Below, in pieces: positions 51,197 through 63,200 of a DNA stretch of 64,000 nucleotides; position 1 is the stretch's first letter; every line of letters starts with the position of its first letter. Origin of the DNA: Planctomycetia bacterium (GTDB lineage Bacteria > Planctomycetota > Phycisphaerae > UBA1845 > UTPLA1); assembly GCA_015200345.1 (NCBI GenBank), contig CP054187.1:1162470-1226469 (forward strand), given 5' to 3'. The translations under genes and the position numbers were made by a program. The notes beneath the pieces are model-generated. The model had not been told where the DNA came from. It worked only from the letters and a program-made list of their open reading frames with translations, and did not search any database.

Positions 51197-54100
51197 TCAC
51201 CTCCGCATGGGCAACTCCCTCGGAACAACCGGCGTGGCGCCGATGGCTCCATCCGACCCGACGCTCGCCGAGTCCAGTGACCGGGAGAGTCGTCCGTCCA
51301 ATCCGTTTGTGCGCTCAAAAATGCGAATGTCCTCAACGTCTACATAGCCGTCCTGGTTCAGGTCGGCTCGCTGCGAATCCGACTGGCTTAGCCGTGACGT
51401 TGCGATGCGCCATTCAAAGCCATGGTGGCTGCCCTGTGCGGCAAGTGCCTTGTCCGGCGAATGACTGGAGTCCTCCGGTCCGATGATCGGCCATCCGCTC
51501 CCGCTGCAGCAATTGGCGAAGAGCTGCCAGTTGTCCGACAGGAACACGTAGTCTTCCGAGAGAACCACGCCGTTGACGCTGAAATCGGCATGCCGCACAC
51601 CATCCCACGGGCAGGTGTTGGGACCGGCGATGCTGCCAAACTGCACCAGCAGCAGGGTCACGTCATTGATGTCCACGTCGTTGTCGTTGTCCGTGTCGCC
51701 GCCAAGGAGCGAGAGGGTCGTTGCTGCCGCATAGGTCGGGCCAAGATCACTCAACAGTGAATCATGGCTCAAAGTATGTTGCTCATCCTTTGCGCAGATG
51801 CTGGTCCATTCGCCGCAGGGTATTTGCAGATCGGAATCGGAAACGGTTCCCTGTGCCCACGGCCCGCTCGGGCCTGTCCCACCGGAGAAGGTCACATTGA
51901 CATGGGTGCTGGGGCCACAGTTGGAGCCGTTGCGAGGAATAAACCGAATGCAACGTTGAACGGGTGACGGCAAGACAACGCCCACCAACTCGATTGTGGC
52001 AGTCACCAGGTTCTTAGGCTGCACTACAACCAATTGATCGCATTCCGCGCTGTTGCCACAGGAATCGGTGGCCGTCCAGGTGATCGTGGTCGTGCCGATG
52101 GGATAGGGATCATTCAGCGGCAGCGCGTCATTGCGAGCGCCCACGACAGCGGGGCTGCCGTCACAGTTGTCCTCGACGACGGGAGCACCCAAGGCAACAC
52201 CGGAAGCCTGACACTCGCCCGCATCTGCGAACACATTCACATCGGCCGGGCACTTGATCGTCGGTGGCGACGCATCTTGAACCGTGTCCGATTGGGTGCA
52301 TGTTTGTGCTGCATTGCCGCAACAGTCCGCGGCGTTCACCACAACTTCAACCGTCGCCGGGCACGAGGTGAGTTCCGACACGAGTATTTCACCGCTCACG
52401 AGCACCTGGTTGGCGCCGTTCTGAACGATCTGGGTATTTGGCGTACCAAACACAGCCGCTCCCATCGTGTTGACCACGCACGTGATGTCACTTGCATTCA
52501 CGCAGCAGTTGTCCTCAACAACCGCTGAATACGTGACCAGCCGCTCACAGGAGCCATCCAGGTTTCCGCCCACGACATCGCAAACAATGCTCGGCGGCGT
52601 GTCGTCGGTGACGTATGCCGTATAGTTCGTCGGGCCGGCGGAATTCCCGCAGTCGTCCATGGCCGTCAGCGTCGCGGTGACGGTTGCCGGGCATCCGGAC
52701 AGATCGGACACTGGAACAGAGATTGATACTTCAACCGTCTTGGCGTCGATGGGCGTCTTGACCACAACCGGCGCGCCGTAGATTGCGTTTGATCCGGTTG
52801 CGACTCCCACGCTGACTTGCGCGGGCGTAATGCCGCAATTGTCCATCACGGTCGCTGACAGCGTCGCGGTGGCGGAACAGTTTTCATCCACGACCGTGGA
52901 CGTGTCCGAGCCGACGATTGCCGGCGACGTGTTGTCATCCACGACGATGGCGTCCTTGAAGGTGCTGAAATTGCCGCATTCGTCGTAAATGCGATAGACG
53001 CGCAGAATCAGCAGTGGGCATGTACCCTGCTGAAACGTCTGATGGAGCAAGATCGTAAGATGACAGGTGTCGCTTACCTGGCCGCCATCTGCTTCAAACT
53101 CATCAATCGTTGTATAGGGGTCTGGAATCTCCTCCGGGCAATCGAGGAACTTGGTCGGTGGGACCGACGTGATGCTCGGCGGCGTGCTGTCCTGAAGCAC
53201 GGTGATAGACTGAACACAAGGAGTCGTGTGACCGGCGATGTCCGTCGCCAGGTAAGTTCGCGTAATGGTGACGTCGCCCGTCATGCAATTGCCGGCGAAG
53301 TCATCACTTGCATGCGTCACCTCCCCCATGCCGCACGCGTCAGTGACCGATGCACCGGGAAGCGCGATAAACTCGTCCAGGTTCGTCGCCGGAAGAGGGA
53401 CCTGTGACAGGCAATCGACGGTTACATCGCTTGGGCACGTGATAGCCGGCGGGGTCTGGTCGATGGAGAAACTCTGGGAGTTCAGCAGTGCAGTGGCAAT
53501 CGGAACTCCATTCAAGCTCAACTCGGACAAGAACGACGGCACCGTTCGGAAGGCGAAGTTCGTCGATGAGCCGTCGTTACCGGAGTTGACTGTGAAGCAA
53601 AGCGTGGCCAGAAGCGAATCCAGATTGGTGCCGCCACTGCCCGGCCCGACGAACGGCGCTGCGCCATCCAGGTTAATCTGGCCTGGGGCAATCTCGGCAC
53701 TTGCCATGCTTTGGATATGCACCGGAAAAGGTGACGTGGTGTAACTGCTCGCGCCCGGGTTGAAGGCCAACAACGTGTTATTGAACTGAAGAAACGCCTG
53801 AAAGCCCGTTGCATTCTGCGTCAGATTAGACATTCTTAGCTGAAAACAGATCGAGTCACCCTCTTTGTAGCAGGACTGGGGGTTGACGATTTCCAGGCTC
53901 AATGCGTTATCGCTGCTGAGCCGCGTGTTGTCGATCGCGACGGTTTCCACCTCGAGAAAGGTAAACCACATATAGCGATTGCCACCGACAACCGTTGAAA
54001 TGAGATCACTCGCATCGGAGCGGGTCTCGGTCCAAAGCAGCGTCCCGCCGCTGTCTCGCAGGTTCAGGTCCACAGCCAGAACGCCGACGCCGTTGTTGCG

Positions 54101-54667
54101 AAACACCCATTCAAAGGTATACCAGCCGGATGCAGTAATGGCATAGTGGTTGATGCTGCCAAGATCGTTGCGCCTCGTAAAGTTCGTGTTGTTGCTTGCG
54201 CCGACCAGAATCTGACCCGGCGATCCGGCCGTATGGAAGATGAAGTCTCTCCGATGTCCGCCCGACTGATTGTTCGCGGCGCAGGACAGATCCCATCCGT
54301 ACGTGTTGTTCAGCACGGCCGGATCATCCAGATTCATGTAGACATCAAGCGAGGCCTTGAATCCGGTGGCCGGGAAAGTCGAGCTATACCCTCCAAGTCG
54401 AGTAAAGGCGCCGGTGTAATCGTTTGGAGGTGCTGGCAGCAGCGTGGAATCAATGCTCGCATGATAAGCGCCCGTTTTTGAGGTGATGCCGCCAGTTCCA
54501 GATGCCACCCGCGTGAGCGAGCTGTTGAAGTTGTTCCAGTTCGGCACCGTGTTAACCGTGAAACCGGCGTTCTCGAACCCCTCAAAATGCGGAGGACCGG
54601 CTTTCGCCGGTTGATTCCCCGCCACACTCAAAACGAACACGAAAAATGGAACGAGTTTGCGACCCAC
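51197..54667 (-). CDS. giant secreted HYR-repeat protein with cohesin-like and dockerin-like modules
   Basis: About 1156 residues. GTG 54667 has AAGGAGG at 7 bp and begins a signal peptide ending AKA. An N-terminal beta-rich domain resembling a LamG/concanavalin-like fold covers ~30-250. A cohesin-like module (NATGFQAFLQFNNTLLAFN, PFPVHIQSMASAEI) follows, then about five HYR-type repeats (TPPAITCPSDVTVDC and variants), one in a Cys-rich form (DNCC, SCPATV, DCCGN). The C-terminal module has RCIRF, ICAKDEQHTL and EF loops GDTDNDNDVDINDV and DLNQDGYVDVED. It is the first of three paralogues. Confidence 0.82.
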   Translation of the reverse strand: MGRKLVPFFVFVLSVAGNQPAKAGPPHFEGFENAGFTVNTVPNWNNFNSSLTRVASGTGGITSKTGAYHASIDSTLLPAPPNDYTGAFTRLGGYSSTFPATGFKASLDVYMNLDDPAVLNNTYGWDLSCAANNQSGGHRRDFIFHTAGSPGQILVGASNNTNFTRRNDLGSINHYAITASGWYTFEWVFRNNGVGVLAVDLNLRDSGGTLLWTETRSDASDLISTVVGGNRYMWFTFLEVETVAIDNTRLSSDNALSLEIVNPQSCYKEGDSICFQLRMSNLTQNATGFQAFLQFNNTLLAFNPGASSYTTSPFPVHIQSMASAEIAPGQINLDGAAPFVGPGSGGTNLDSLLATLCFTVNSGNDGSSTNFAFRTVPSFLSELSLNGVPIATALLNSQSFSIDQTPPAITCPSDVTVDCLSQVPLPATNLDEFIALPGASVTDACGMGEVTHASDDFAGNCMTGDVTITRTYLATDIAGHTTPCVQSITVLQDSTPPSITSVPPTKFLDCPEEIPDPYTTIDEFEADGGQVSDTCHLTILLHQTFQQGTCPLLILRVYRIYDECGNFSTFKDAIVVDDNTSPAIVGSDTSTVVDENCSATATLSATVMDNCGITPAQVSVGVATGSNAIYGAPVVVKTPIDAKTVEVSISVPVSDLSGCPATVTATLTAMDDCGNSAGPTNYTAYVTDDTPPSIVCDVVGGNLDGSCERLVTYSAVVEDNCCVNASDITCVVNTMGAAVFGTPNTQIVQNGANQVLVSGEILVSELTSCPATVEVVVNAADCCGNAAQTCTQSDTVQDASPPTIKCPADVNVFADAGECQASGVALGAPVVEDNCDGSPAVVGARNDALPLNDPYPIGTTTITWTATDSCGNSAECDQLVVVQPKNLVTATIELVGVVLPSPVQRCIRFIPRNGSNCGPSTHVNVTFSGGTGPSGPWAQGTVSDSDLQIPCGEWTSICAKDEQHTLSHDSLLSDLGPTYAAATTLSLLGGDTDNDNDVDINDVTLLLVQFGSIAGPNTCPWDGVRHADFSVNGVVLSEDYVFLSDNWQLFANCCSGSGWPIIGPEDSSHSPDKALAAQGSHHGFEWRIATSRLSQSDSQRADLNQDGYVDVEDIRIFERTNGLDGRLSRSLDSASVGSDGAIGATPVVPRELPMRR

Positions 54668-54826
54668 GTGAGAGCCTCCTTCCAATTCACTTCCGGGCAT
54701 ATCATGACACCGGCCGTCTTCACTCGACTGTATTGAGGAAGGATCGACCCAAGGCGCTTTCGGTCAAGCGGAACTGGATCACGCTTGCCGAAAGCAGCCT
54801 TGAATCAACGCCCCTTCTTTTCAACG

Positions 54827-57800
54827 CTATTTCCCGTCAACCCGTTCCGACGTCATCGCCGCGTTCGCAGGTTGTCCGGCGCTCCGCATCCTGGTCGACA
54901 AATCGTTGGGCAGCCCCATTCGAGATTCGAAGACCTCAACGTCGTGATAATCGATCACGCGGTCGCCGTTCAGGTCAGCCAGCGCCGCAACGTCCGGAGC
55001 CAGCTGTGAAACATCAATGGTTGAGACAATCCGACTCGACGGCATGGCGATCAGGTCTGGCACCAGATCCCCATCAGACGGGGCAACCAGTCGCCAGCCG
55101 AATGGGCCACAGCAACTCTGGTACTGCAGCCAATTCGCGCTCAGCGCGGTGTAATCCGGCGATCCAATCGCACCGTTCAGGTCGAAGTCCGCACCCCGGG
55201 TGCCATCCCACGGGCACCCGCCTGACGCCTCGAGCGAACCGAATTGAACAAGCAGCAATGTGACGTCATTGATATCGACGTCATTGTCGTTGTCGGTATC
55301 GCCGGCCAGCAAGAGCAGAGGCGAGCATGTGTAGTATGGAGGCCCCCCGGCGATCGTGAGCGGCCTCTTGTCGCTCAACGTATGCTGCTCGTCCTTGGCG
55401 CAGATTTCCAGCCAGCCGGTGCTGCTGCAACTGGCCGTGAACGTCGCCAGGCCATACGCAGGCGCTGCACCGTCGAAGGACACCTGCACGTCGATGCTCA
55501 CGGCGTTGCAACTCGAGGCATCCTTCAGTACGAACTGGATGCAGCGCTGCACCGGTGATCCGAGCGATACACCGTCCAGCAAGACTGGAATCTCGAATGA
55601 ATTGACCGCGTTTACAGTGACCGTCTGCTCACACGTCCCCGACAGCCCGCATTCGTCAGTCGCGGTCCACGTGATCGTGGTGACGCCCTGCGGATACGGA
55701 TCTGTCAATGCGGCAAGATCGTCGCGAGCGCCATTGATCGTGATCGGACCGGAACAAAGGTCGGAGCCCGTCGCCTCAACGATGGCAACGCTGGCAAAAC
55801 AGCCGCCCGGATCGGCATTCACAACGATGTCATCCGGGCACACCACTGTTGGCGGTGTCGTGTCCGCGATGGTGAAGGTGCGCGATGCGGAACTGCCAAT
55901 GTTCCCGCAGTCATCCGTCGCAGTCCAATGCGCCGTCACAACGCGAGTGCCGCCGCAGCCGGGGACGTTGGAATCCTCGACGTACGCCGTGGGCAGCGCG
56001 CCGGAACACACATCGCTCGCCGTCGCTCCGGTCTGCCATGCTTCAAAAGCCGCTAGATTCCCAGCGCCGTCGCATTCAACCGTCTGGTCAGCCGGCGGAG
56101 TGACGACCGGCGGCGTCGTATCCTGAACCGTGATCGTCTGCGTGCAGGTCGAAAAATTCCCACAAGCATCCGTCGCGGTCCAAACTCGTGTGATAACCTC
56201 TGGACACGAGCCGCTTGAACTGTCGGTGTATCCAACGCCAGGTGCATCGTCGCAATTGTCCAGCGCATTGGCCGTGCCCGTATTTGACGGAAGCGTCGAT
56301 TCTCCGCACTCGATGGTCGTGTCAGCGGGGCAGGTAATGACTGGAGCGGTCGAATCCACGACGGTGATCATCTGCGTGCAGGTTGAGAAGTTGCCGCAGG
56401 CATCCGTCGCTTTCCAGGTTCGCTCGATCGTGCCGGTGATTGGCGGACAATCGCCGCCCGCCGTGTACTCATCTTCATACGAAATGACGGGGAACAACGT
56501 GCAATTGTCCGTCGCAAGCGCGAAGCCCAATCCGACACTGGGCGAATTCGCCGAGATCGTGATGGTGCCTTCGTAGAAGTCCTTGCGATCGCTGCCGTCG
56601 TCTCCGGTGCTGTCATACGTCAGCGTGCCCCAGAAATAGAACTCGCCATTGAGGCCGTACACGGGCATCGGCGTATCCGGCTGGCCAATCGTGTACCAAT
56701 GAAGAATGTTGTCGGACTTGAGCTTGCCCGCTACCTGGGCCGTGTAGATCGGTCCGGACTGGGACACATCAAGCTGTGTGATGACGATATCCGTGAACGG
56801 ATTGCCCGGAGAAGGACTGCGAATGAGGCTGTTGATATCGACATTCGCCGCATTGCTCGGACCGCTGGGAGACCCATCCTTATAGTCCGCGATCTTCCAG
56901 AGAACGGCGCCTGCAGCCAGCCGACCGGAGACACCATTATTGGTGTTCTCATACGCTGTAAGTCCTGCCGGCAGTACGCTTCCGTTGTTCGTCGGAGTGA
57001 TCAATTCAAGGTCAAACCCGAATTGGCTCGGAGGACCAACCTGCCCAAAAAGAGCCGACCACGTCAAGGGGCCATAGCCCGTCAACGGCAGGCTGCTGAA
57101 GCTGAACTGCGAACCGTTGGCATTGCCGTAAGAGAACTGGCTCTTGAAGTACGCCTGGTTGTTCGGCGCTTCCGGCCCGGTCGAGTTGTAATAGATCATC
57201 ACTCCACCCGTGGCAGTACCAAAAGGTATGCCGGGCACGGTGGATTCGCTGCACTCGATGGTGGTGTCTTCAGGACAGAACGTGAAGGTCGGCGCAACCG
57301 TATCCACGACGGTGATGACCTGCACGCACGGAGCGCTGACGTTGCCGCACACATCCGTGGCTATCCAAGTCCGCGTGATCGTTCCGGTTCCGTTGCAGCC
57401 GCCGAGGCTGTTGACATCGGTGAAACTGACGACGGGCGAAGGATCGCAGACGTCACTGGCCGTCGCCGGTCCTCCCGTATTGGCAGGAATCGGCGCTACA
57501 TGACATTCGATCGTGACATCATCCGGACAGAACGAGATGGTTGGCACCGTCGTATCCTGCACTGTGATCAACTGAACGCATGTGCTTTCGTTGCCACACG
57601 CATCGGTTGCCTTCCAAGTGCGCGAGATCAGGCGCGGGCATGTGCCAGCGCTGGCATCGCTGTAGGAAATGACCGGCGATGGATCGCAGGCATCAATCGC
57701 CGTCGCGCTGCCGGTATCGGCCGGATCGGTTGAATCGCCGCATTCGACCGTCGTATCCGGCGGACAGGTGATGTCCGGCGCCACCGTGTCGATCACGTTG

Positions 57801-60055
57801 ATCGTCTGAACGCACGTGCTGAAGTTTCCGCACGCGTCCGTTGCAGTCCAAGTTCGCAGAATCGTGCCGGTGCCATTGCAACCGGACAAGTCCGGCGAAT
57901 CGGAATAGGTGATGGAAGGATCCGGATCGCAATTGTCGGTTGCCGTGGTTGGTTGCGTCGGCGTGATGGAGCTGAAGTTGTCCCAGTAGATGTCGTACGT
58001 CACGCCCGCCGCATTGTTATGCCCCTGAAGAATGACGTTGCCGATGTTGACACTGCCTGTCGCAGATGTGACCAGCACCAGATCACCAACCGTGTATCGC
58101 CAGTTCGTGCCCACCAGTTCGATCTTGAGCCGGTGCCAGGAGTCGTAGCTGAAGCCGGTGGGCAGGCCCATGTCGATCCAATCGCCAACCGCGTTGTTCC
58201 ATCCGCGAAATCGCGGTGTGCCTCCAAGGCTTGTGAACTCAATGATTGGAAACGATGAAACCGCGGGCACTGAATCAAACCCGGTGCCCCAGAACCCTGC
58301 CATGCGGCGTCCGGTCGTTGCCCAAGCTGCCGGCACATAGAGGTCGATTGACATCATGGTCGTCCCCGCGATGTCATACTTTCGCCCCTGCGTGTCGTAA
58401 AAGGCGCTGCCAAAGCCACCCGGACGGCACGGCGAACAATCGCTTGCCGAAATGGAGTGCTTCAGTCGATTGTCTCCATCGAAGAATTCACTGATGAAGC
58501 CGGCAGGGGGATAACGGTCTGTGTACCAAACCTCCGGTGCCTGTGTGGGGCCAAGTACCGGATTGCTGTTGAACGCATTCAGAGCCTTCGTGATGATTGC
58601 GCCGGGATCAATCGAATCATTGCATTGCACGGTCGTGTCGGCCGGGCATGCGATGACCGGCGCAACCGTGTCGTACTTAATGCAGGCGGAATTCGGAAGC
58701 TGCGTCGGAATCGGCGTCCCGTTGAAACTTAGTTCACTATTGAAGGGACCATTCGAGGTGAAATTGAGGAACGTCGTTTCACATTGCGTCCACCCGCCCG
58801 AGTCGACGTCAAATACTAGAGTCGCCAGCTTGGCATCCGCATTCGTGCCGGGGTTCAGCGGCAACGTGGATCCGTCAATTCGCAGCAGGCCCGTCCCGAT
58901 CTGGGCGGTCGCGAGCCCCTGGATGTGCTGGGGAAATGGCGCGGCCGTATATGAACTGGCGCCACCATTGTAATTAAACTTACTGTCGTCAAACGCGATG
59001 AATGCCTGAAAGCCGGTCGCGTTCTGGCGAAGATTGCGCATCCAGACTTCAACAATCGTTTGACTCTGGCCATTTTCGATGCACGTGTCGCTGATCTCCA
59101 GCCGCAACGCAGACTGAAAGTCAACGACCGCCATCGCATTCACAACTGCATTGACGCCATCGTCAACCGACATGCGAGCTTCGAAACGCGACAAATAACG
59201 AGACAGATCGAGAATGAGGTCGTTGAGCTCGCACTGCTCGGTGCCGGCCTGACAACTGTTGCAGCACTCCGGCACAAACGCCAGCCCGATACTTCCGACG
59301 ATTTCGTCGACCGCGGCATTGCCGCTCGTAATCCTGGTGCTGCCAATGAAGCCTGTGCGACTTTGACCGTTGAAGACCGTGGCGCCACTGAAGTCAACCC
59401 CGTCACACCCCAACGTAAAAGTGCAGTAATTCACGCCGTCGTAGGTGTACTCAATCTCGATATTCTTGAGGTATTCCAGTTTGACCTGTCCGCCGTTGGC
59501 GTCGAAAAAGTGGTAGACGCAGTGCATTCGCTCGCCATATTGGCCGGGGGCGAGCGGATCGGTCGTCGAACCGTTCCAACTGTTGTAGCACGTGACACTG
59601 GCCTGGCGGGCGCTCGTCTGTCCCGAGGTGACGTTCATGTACCGCCGCGTCGTCGCGCCACAGGAAGCAAGATTGTTGCGAACTGCATGTTCAGCATTGT
59701 CCACCCAGTTCCCAGTCGAACAGGGACTCAACCCGTTGAAGTTAAACGTGCCTGCGCCAAACACGTTGGGCGCGGAAGACCAGTGCAATTCAAGTCGATA
59801 ATCGGGCGCGCCGCGCAGTCCCGCATTAACACCCGCCTTGCGATCACTTCGCCCCGCTGCTGATTCGCTTGCCGTGGTCTGCTTCCCCAGTTCGTCCTGC
59901 TCAAGGCCGCTGACGAGCAGCTTCGGAGGCGTGCGGCCGGCGACGCTCCCGGACGACGCAACCGGTCGAACTTCGCCAACCTTTGGTGACGCCTGGACCA
60001 AATCGGCTGCCAGGAGCCCAATGCCGATTAATGCGAGTGAAATGCGACGAGTCAT
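54827..60055 (-). CDS. giant secreted HYR-repeat protein, 1742 residues
   Basis: ATG 60055 has GGGAGGAA upstream and begins a signal peptide ending VQA. An N-terminal domain of ~300 residues (VFGAGTFNFNGLSPCSTG, NVTSGQTSARQ) precedes a cohesin-like module (NATGFQAFIAFDDSKFNYN, PFPQHIQGLATAQI). About nine HYR repeats (TAPVITCPADTTIECG and similar) follow. Two carry large inserted globular domains: one near 57950-58600 with FRGWNNAVGDWIDMG and a second near 56510-57230 with YFWGTLTYDSTGDDG. The C-terminus repeats the RCIQF, ICAKDEQHTL and GDTDNDNDVDINDV module and ends in ADLNGDRVIDYHD. It is probably a surface adhesin or matrix protein. Confidence 0.82.
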   Translation of the reverse strand: MTRRISLALIGIGLLAADLVQASPKVGEVRPVASSGSVAGRTPPKLLVSGLEQDELGKQTTASESAAGRSDRKAGVNAGLRGAPDYRLELHWSSAPNVFGAGTFNFNGLSPCSTGNWVDNAEHAVRNNLASCGATTRRYMNVTSGQTSARQASVTCYNSWNGSTTDPLAPGQYGERMHCVYHFFDANGGQVKLEYLKNIEIEYTYDGVNYCTFTLGCDGVDFSGATVFNGQSRTGFIGSTRITSGNAAVDEIVGSIGLAFVPECCNSCQAGTEQCELNDLILDLSRYLSRFEARMSVDDGVNAVVNAMAVVDFQSALRLEISDTCIENGQSQTIVEVWMRNLRQNATGFQAFIAFDDSKFNYNGGASSYTAAPFPQHIQGLATAQIGTGLLRIDGSTLPLNPGTNADAKLATLVFDVDSGGWTQCETTFLNFTSNGPFNSELSFNGTPIPTQLPNSACIKYDTVAPVIACPADTTVQCNDSIDPGAIITKALNAFNSNPVLGPTQAPEVWYTDRYPPAGFISEFFDGDNRLKHSISASDCSPCRPGGFGSAFYDTQGRKYDIAGTTMMSIDLYVPAAWATTGRRMAGFWGTGFDSVPAVSSFPIIEFTSLGGTPRFRGWNNAVGDWIDMGLPTGFSYDSWHRLKIELVGTNWRYTVGDLVLVTSATGSVNIGNVILQGHNNAAGVTYDIYWDNFSSITPTQPTTATDNCDPDPSITYSDSPDLSGCNGTGTILRTWTATDACGNFSTCVQTINVIDTVAPDITCPPDTTVECGDSTDPADTGSATAIDACDPSPVISYSDASAGTCPRLISRTWKATDACGNESTCVQLITVQDTTVPTISFCPDDVTIECHVAPIPANTGGPATASDVCDPSPVVSFTDVNSLGGCNGTGTITRTWIATDVCGNVSAPCVQVITVVDTVAPTFTFCPEDTTIECSESTVPGIPFGTATGGVMIYYNSTGPEAPNNQAYFKSQFSYGNANGSQFSFSSLPLTGYGPLTWSALFGQVGPPSQFGFDLELITPTNNGSVLPAGLTAYENTNNGVSGRLAAGAVLWKIADYKDGSPSGPSNAANVDINSLIRSPSPGNPFTDIVITQLDVSQSGPIYTAQVAGKLKSDNILHWYTIGQPDTPMPVYGLNGEFYFWGTLTYDSTGDDGSDRKDFYEGTITISANSPSVGLGFALATDNCTLFPVISYEDEYTAGGDCPPITGTIERTWKATDACGNFSTCTQMITVVDSTAPVITCPADTTIECGESTLPSNTGTANALDNCDDAPGVGYTDSSSGSCPEVITRVWTATDACGNFSTCTQTITVQDTTPPVVTPPADQTVECDGAGNLAAFEAWQTGATASDVCSGALPTAYVEDSNVPGCGGTRVVTAHWTATDDCGNIGSSASRTFTIADTTPPTVVCPDDIVVNADPGGCFASVAIVEATGSDLCSGPITINGARDDLAALTDPYPQGVTTITWTATDECGLSGTCEQTVTVNAVNSFEIPVLLDGVSLGSPVQRCIQFVLKDASSCNAVSIDVQVSFDGAAPAYGLATFTASCSSTGWLEICAKDEQHTLSDKRPLTIAGGPPYYTCSPLLLLAGDTDNDNDVDINDVTLLLVQFGSLEASGGCPWDGTRGADFDLNGAIGSPDYTALSANWLQYQSCCGPFGWRLVAPSDGDLVPDLIAMPSSRIVSTIDVSQLAPDVAALADLNGDRVIDYHDVEVFESRMGLPNDLSTRMRSAGQPANAAMTSERVDGK

Positions 60056-60203
60056 GGGGTTTCCTCCCGAAAGTCGGTACATTGCCGCCTCGAGCGGCGC
60101 GGTCAATTCAACACGCGATTCATTCAATCCTTCATGGGCCGGACGACCGGAATCGACATGTGGAGGTCCACACATGAAGATTCGGTCGAGCCGGTTCTCC
60201 TCA

Positions 60204-63200
60204 CTAGTCCCTCGGTACAGCGCGCTGTGATGGATTCACACGCATCCGCTGCGACAGCGTGTGCGGCAATCCCCTCGCCGTCTCAAACAGTTCAACGTCC
60301 TTCACGTCCACCACGCCGTCGCGGTTGATATCCGCGGCCGCCGCGACATCGGGTTGCAGAAGCGCTGTGGAAATGCGCGTTAGCGCCGCCGGGCCCGCCG
60401 TTTGCGGAGCGACCTTTGAATCCGTCGCGCCAGCTGTCAGCGTGGTGCACGAGCATGAGGTCGCCATCAGCCAATTGGCCGACAGGAACGTGAAGTCCTC
60501 GGTTCCAACGTTGCCGTTCAGGCTGAAGTCAGCGCCGCGTGTTCCGTTCCACGGACACCCTCCGACACCCTCCGGTCCGCCGTACGTGAAGATGAAGTAC
60601 GTCACGTCATTGATGTCAACGTCTCCGTCGTTGTCGGTATCGCCGCTCTTGAGCACAATGACGCTCGTTGCTTCGTACTCCGTACCAGAAACGATCAAGG
60701 AAGTTGTATTCCAAAGGCTGTGCTGTTCATCCTTGGCGCAAAGGGAAGTCCAGTTGCCACACGGAATATCGAAAGTGACATCAAGCGCCCGTAACGAACC
60801 GCCGCCGCCACCGTTGTCGCCGAACGTGATCGGCTGTGCGATCGTCGCACCACAACTGTCGGCTCGGAAGCGGATGCAGCGCGTTTGAGGCGCAGCCACC
60901 GTGACGCCTTCCAGCACAATCGTCGCTTTCACCGTATTGAACGCGTTGACCGTTACCGTCTGGTCGCACGTGACCATGTTTCCGCAGGCATCGGTCGCTT
61001 TCCAGGTGATCGTGGTCACGCCCTGCGGATAGGGCGCGCCGAGCGGCTGATTATCGCTGCGTGTCGCCGTCACGGCGGGGTCAGGATCGCAATTGTCCGT
61101 GGCCGTTGCCGTGCCTGGGTCAACGACTGCCGTGCAACTTCCCGCATCCGCATTCATCGTGATCGAAGCGGGACAGCTGATGACCGGCGCTGTCGTGTCC
61201 TGCACGGTAATCGTCTGAACACAACTATTACTGTTGCCGCAGTCATCCTCGGCTGTCCACGTTCGCTTGATCGTCGCGCTGCACAGCGTGGCGGGTTCAA
61301 AGTCGTACGTGGACCCGTTGACGACGACCTTATCGACGTTGCCGTCGTAATTGGTCCAAATGCCGCCGGAATTCTGACCGCTCACAAAGTTCATGCCCGG
61401 GGCTCCCCCCCAGTTCACGATCTTCGCGTTCGGGAAGAGGCCGATGTAGTGTGACAACGGCTTGAACTCGTTCTGTGCATTGGTAAGTGCCCCGAAGTTG
61501 GACGTGTACCACCAGCTGTTTTCTGCCGTCAGAGCGTCCCACTCCTGCCAGACGCCCTGAACCACAGGCCCCTGCAGCGTGGCATAGACGGGCTCAAAGA
61601 CCATCGTCGTATCGCGCGTTCCATTGCCGTCCAGGTCAACGTAAAGGTTGATCGCAGTCGTCAAGTGCGGCGCGGCAAGCGAACTCGGACTGACGTACGT
61701 GCTGTATCTGAATGCCGTCAGCGCGCTCAACAACAGGCCCGAGTGCTGCGATGTTGCCAGCCATGTCTTCCCGCCCAGTCCGGCTCCGTTGCCGGAACCC
61801 GTGGGCATATGGAAGCTGCCGATGCCAATCGGGGGTGCTGCGGGGCCGGCCACCAGCGCGCCCGACGCGGTGTTCTGACTGAAGAAGACCCATCCTGCCG
61901 GCGACGTAATCACGCCGGCGGTTGTGACATCCGAACTCGAGACGCTCACGCCATCGTCGCAATTGTCGCTCACGGTCGGAGTACCCGTCACGCCCGGAGA
62001 AACAGACGTGTTGCATTCAACGGTCGCCGCGGGTGGACAAGTGATCAACGGCGGCGTGACGTCATTCACATCAGCCGATTCCGAGCAGGTCAGAGCGGCG
62101 TTGCCACAACAGTCATTCGCTTCCACGGTGAGCTCCACCGTGGCCGGGCAACTCGACAACGCCGATACGAGAACGGTGCCGCTGACAGCAATGTGTGTCG
62201 GATCAATCTGGGTCACCGTGATATCCGGATCGCCTAATGTGGCATTGCCGGTCGAGAGCACCACCGCCACGCTGACCGCATCCGCGAAGATGCAGCAATT
62301 GTCCGCCACAGCCGCCGAGAAACTGACGAGATACTCACAGCCCGAATCGGCACTGCCGCCGGTTATCGAGCAGGAAATGGTTGGTGCCGTCGTGTCGACC
62401 ACATGAATCAACTGCTCGCATGACGACGAGTTGTTGCAGGAATCGATGGCGGTCCAAGTCCTCACGATCTCGTAGGCGGGTGTGCAGGCGCTGGGGTTGA
62501 TCTGATCGCTGTAGATGATGCCCACGATGCCGGCGCAATTGTCCGTCGCAGAGGCCTGACCGGTCGCTGCGGGCAGAGTGGATGCACCGCACTCGACGGT
62601 CGTATCGGCGGGGCAGGTGATTACCGGTGCAATGGTGTCAGTCACATCGACCGTCGTAATGCACAAGTCCGCCGCATGGCCGCAGCAGTCTTCGCCGGTG
62701 ACTTCGATTTGAATCGTCGCTGGACAACTGGTCAGCGCGGAGACCGGGATACTGCCGGTGATCTGCACGGTATTGCCGTCCACCTGGACCTTGTTGATGG
62801 TTGCTGCCCCGAGCATCGCATTGTTGCTTGGGTTGCTAATGGAAACGTGAACATCATCCGCACTGATGCAGCAATTGTCCGTCGCGGTAGCAGAGAACAG
62901 CACTACCGCCTCGCATTCACTGTCCACGCTCGCTCCGGTCGCCGAGCACACAATGGTCGGCGCCGTCGTATCCTGCACGGTGATGGTCTGAACGCATGTG
63001 TCCGTGTTGCCGCAGGCATCGGTCGCGATCCATGTTCGCTCGATCGTCTTGTTGGACGCGCACGCGCCGGGGGTGATCTGATCGGACCAGGTGATGTCAA
63101 CAAGGCCGGGGCAATTGTCCGTCGCGCTCGCCATGCCGGTGTTGGATGGCGCAGTCGAATCGCTGCACTCGATGGTTGCGTCGGCCGGACAGGCAATGAC

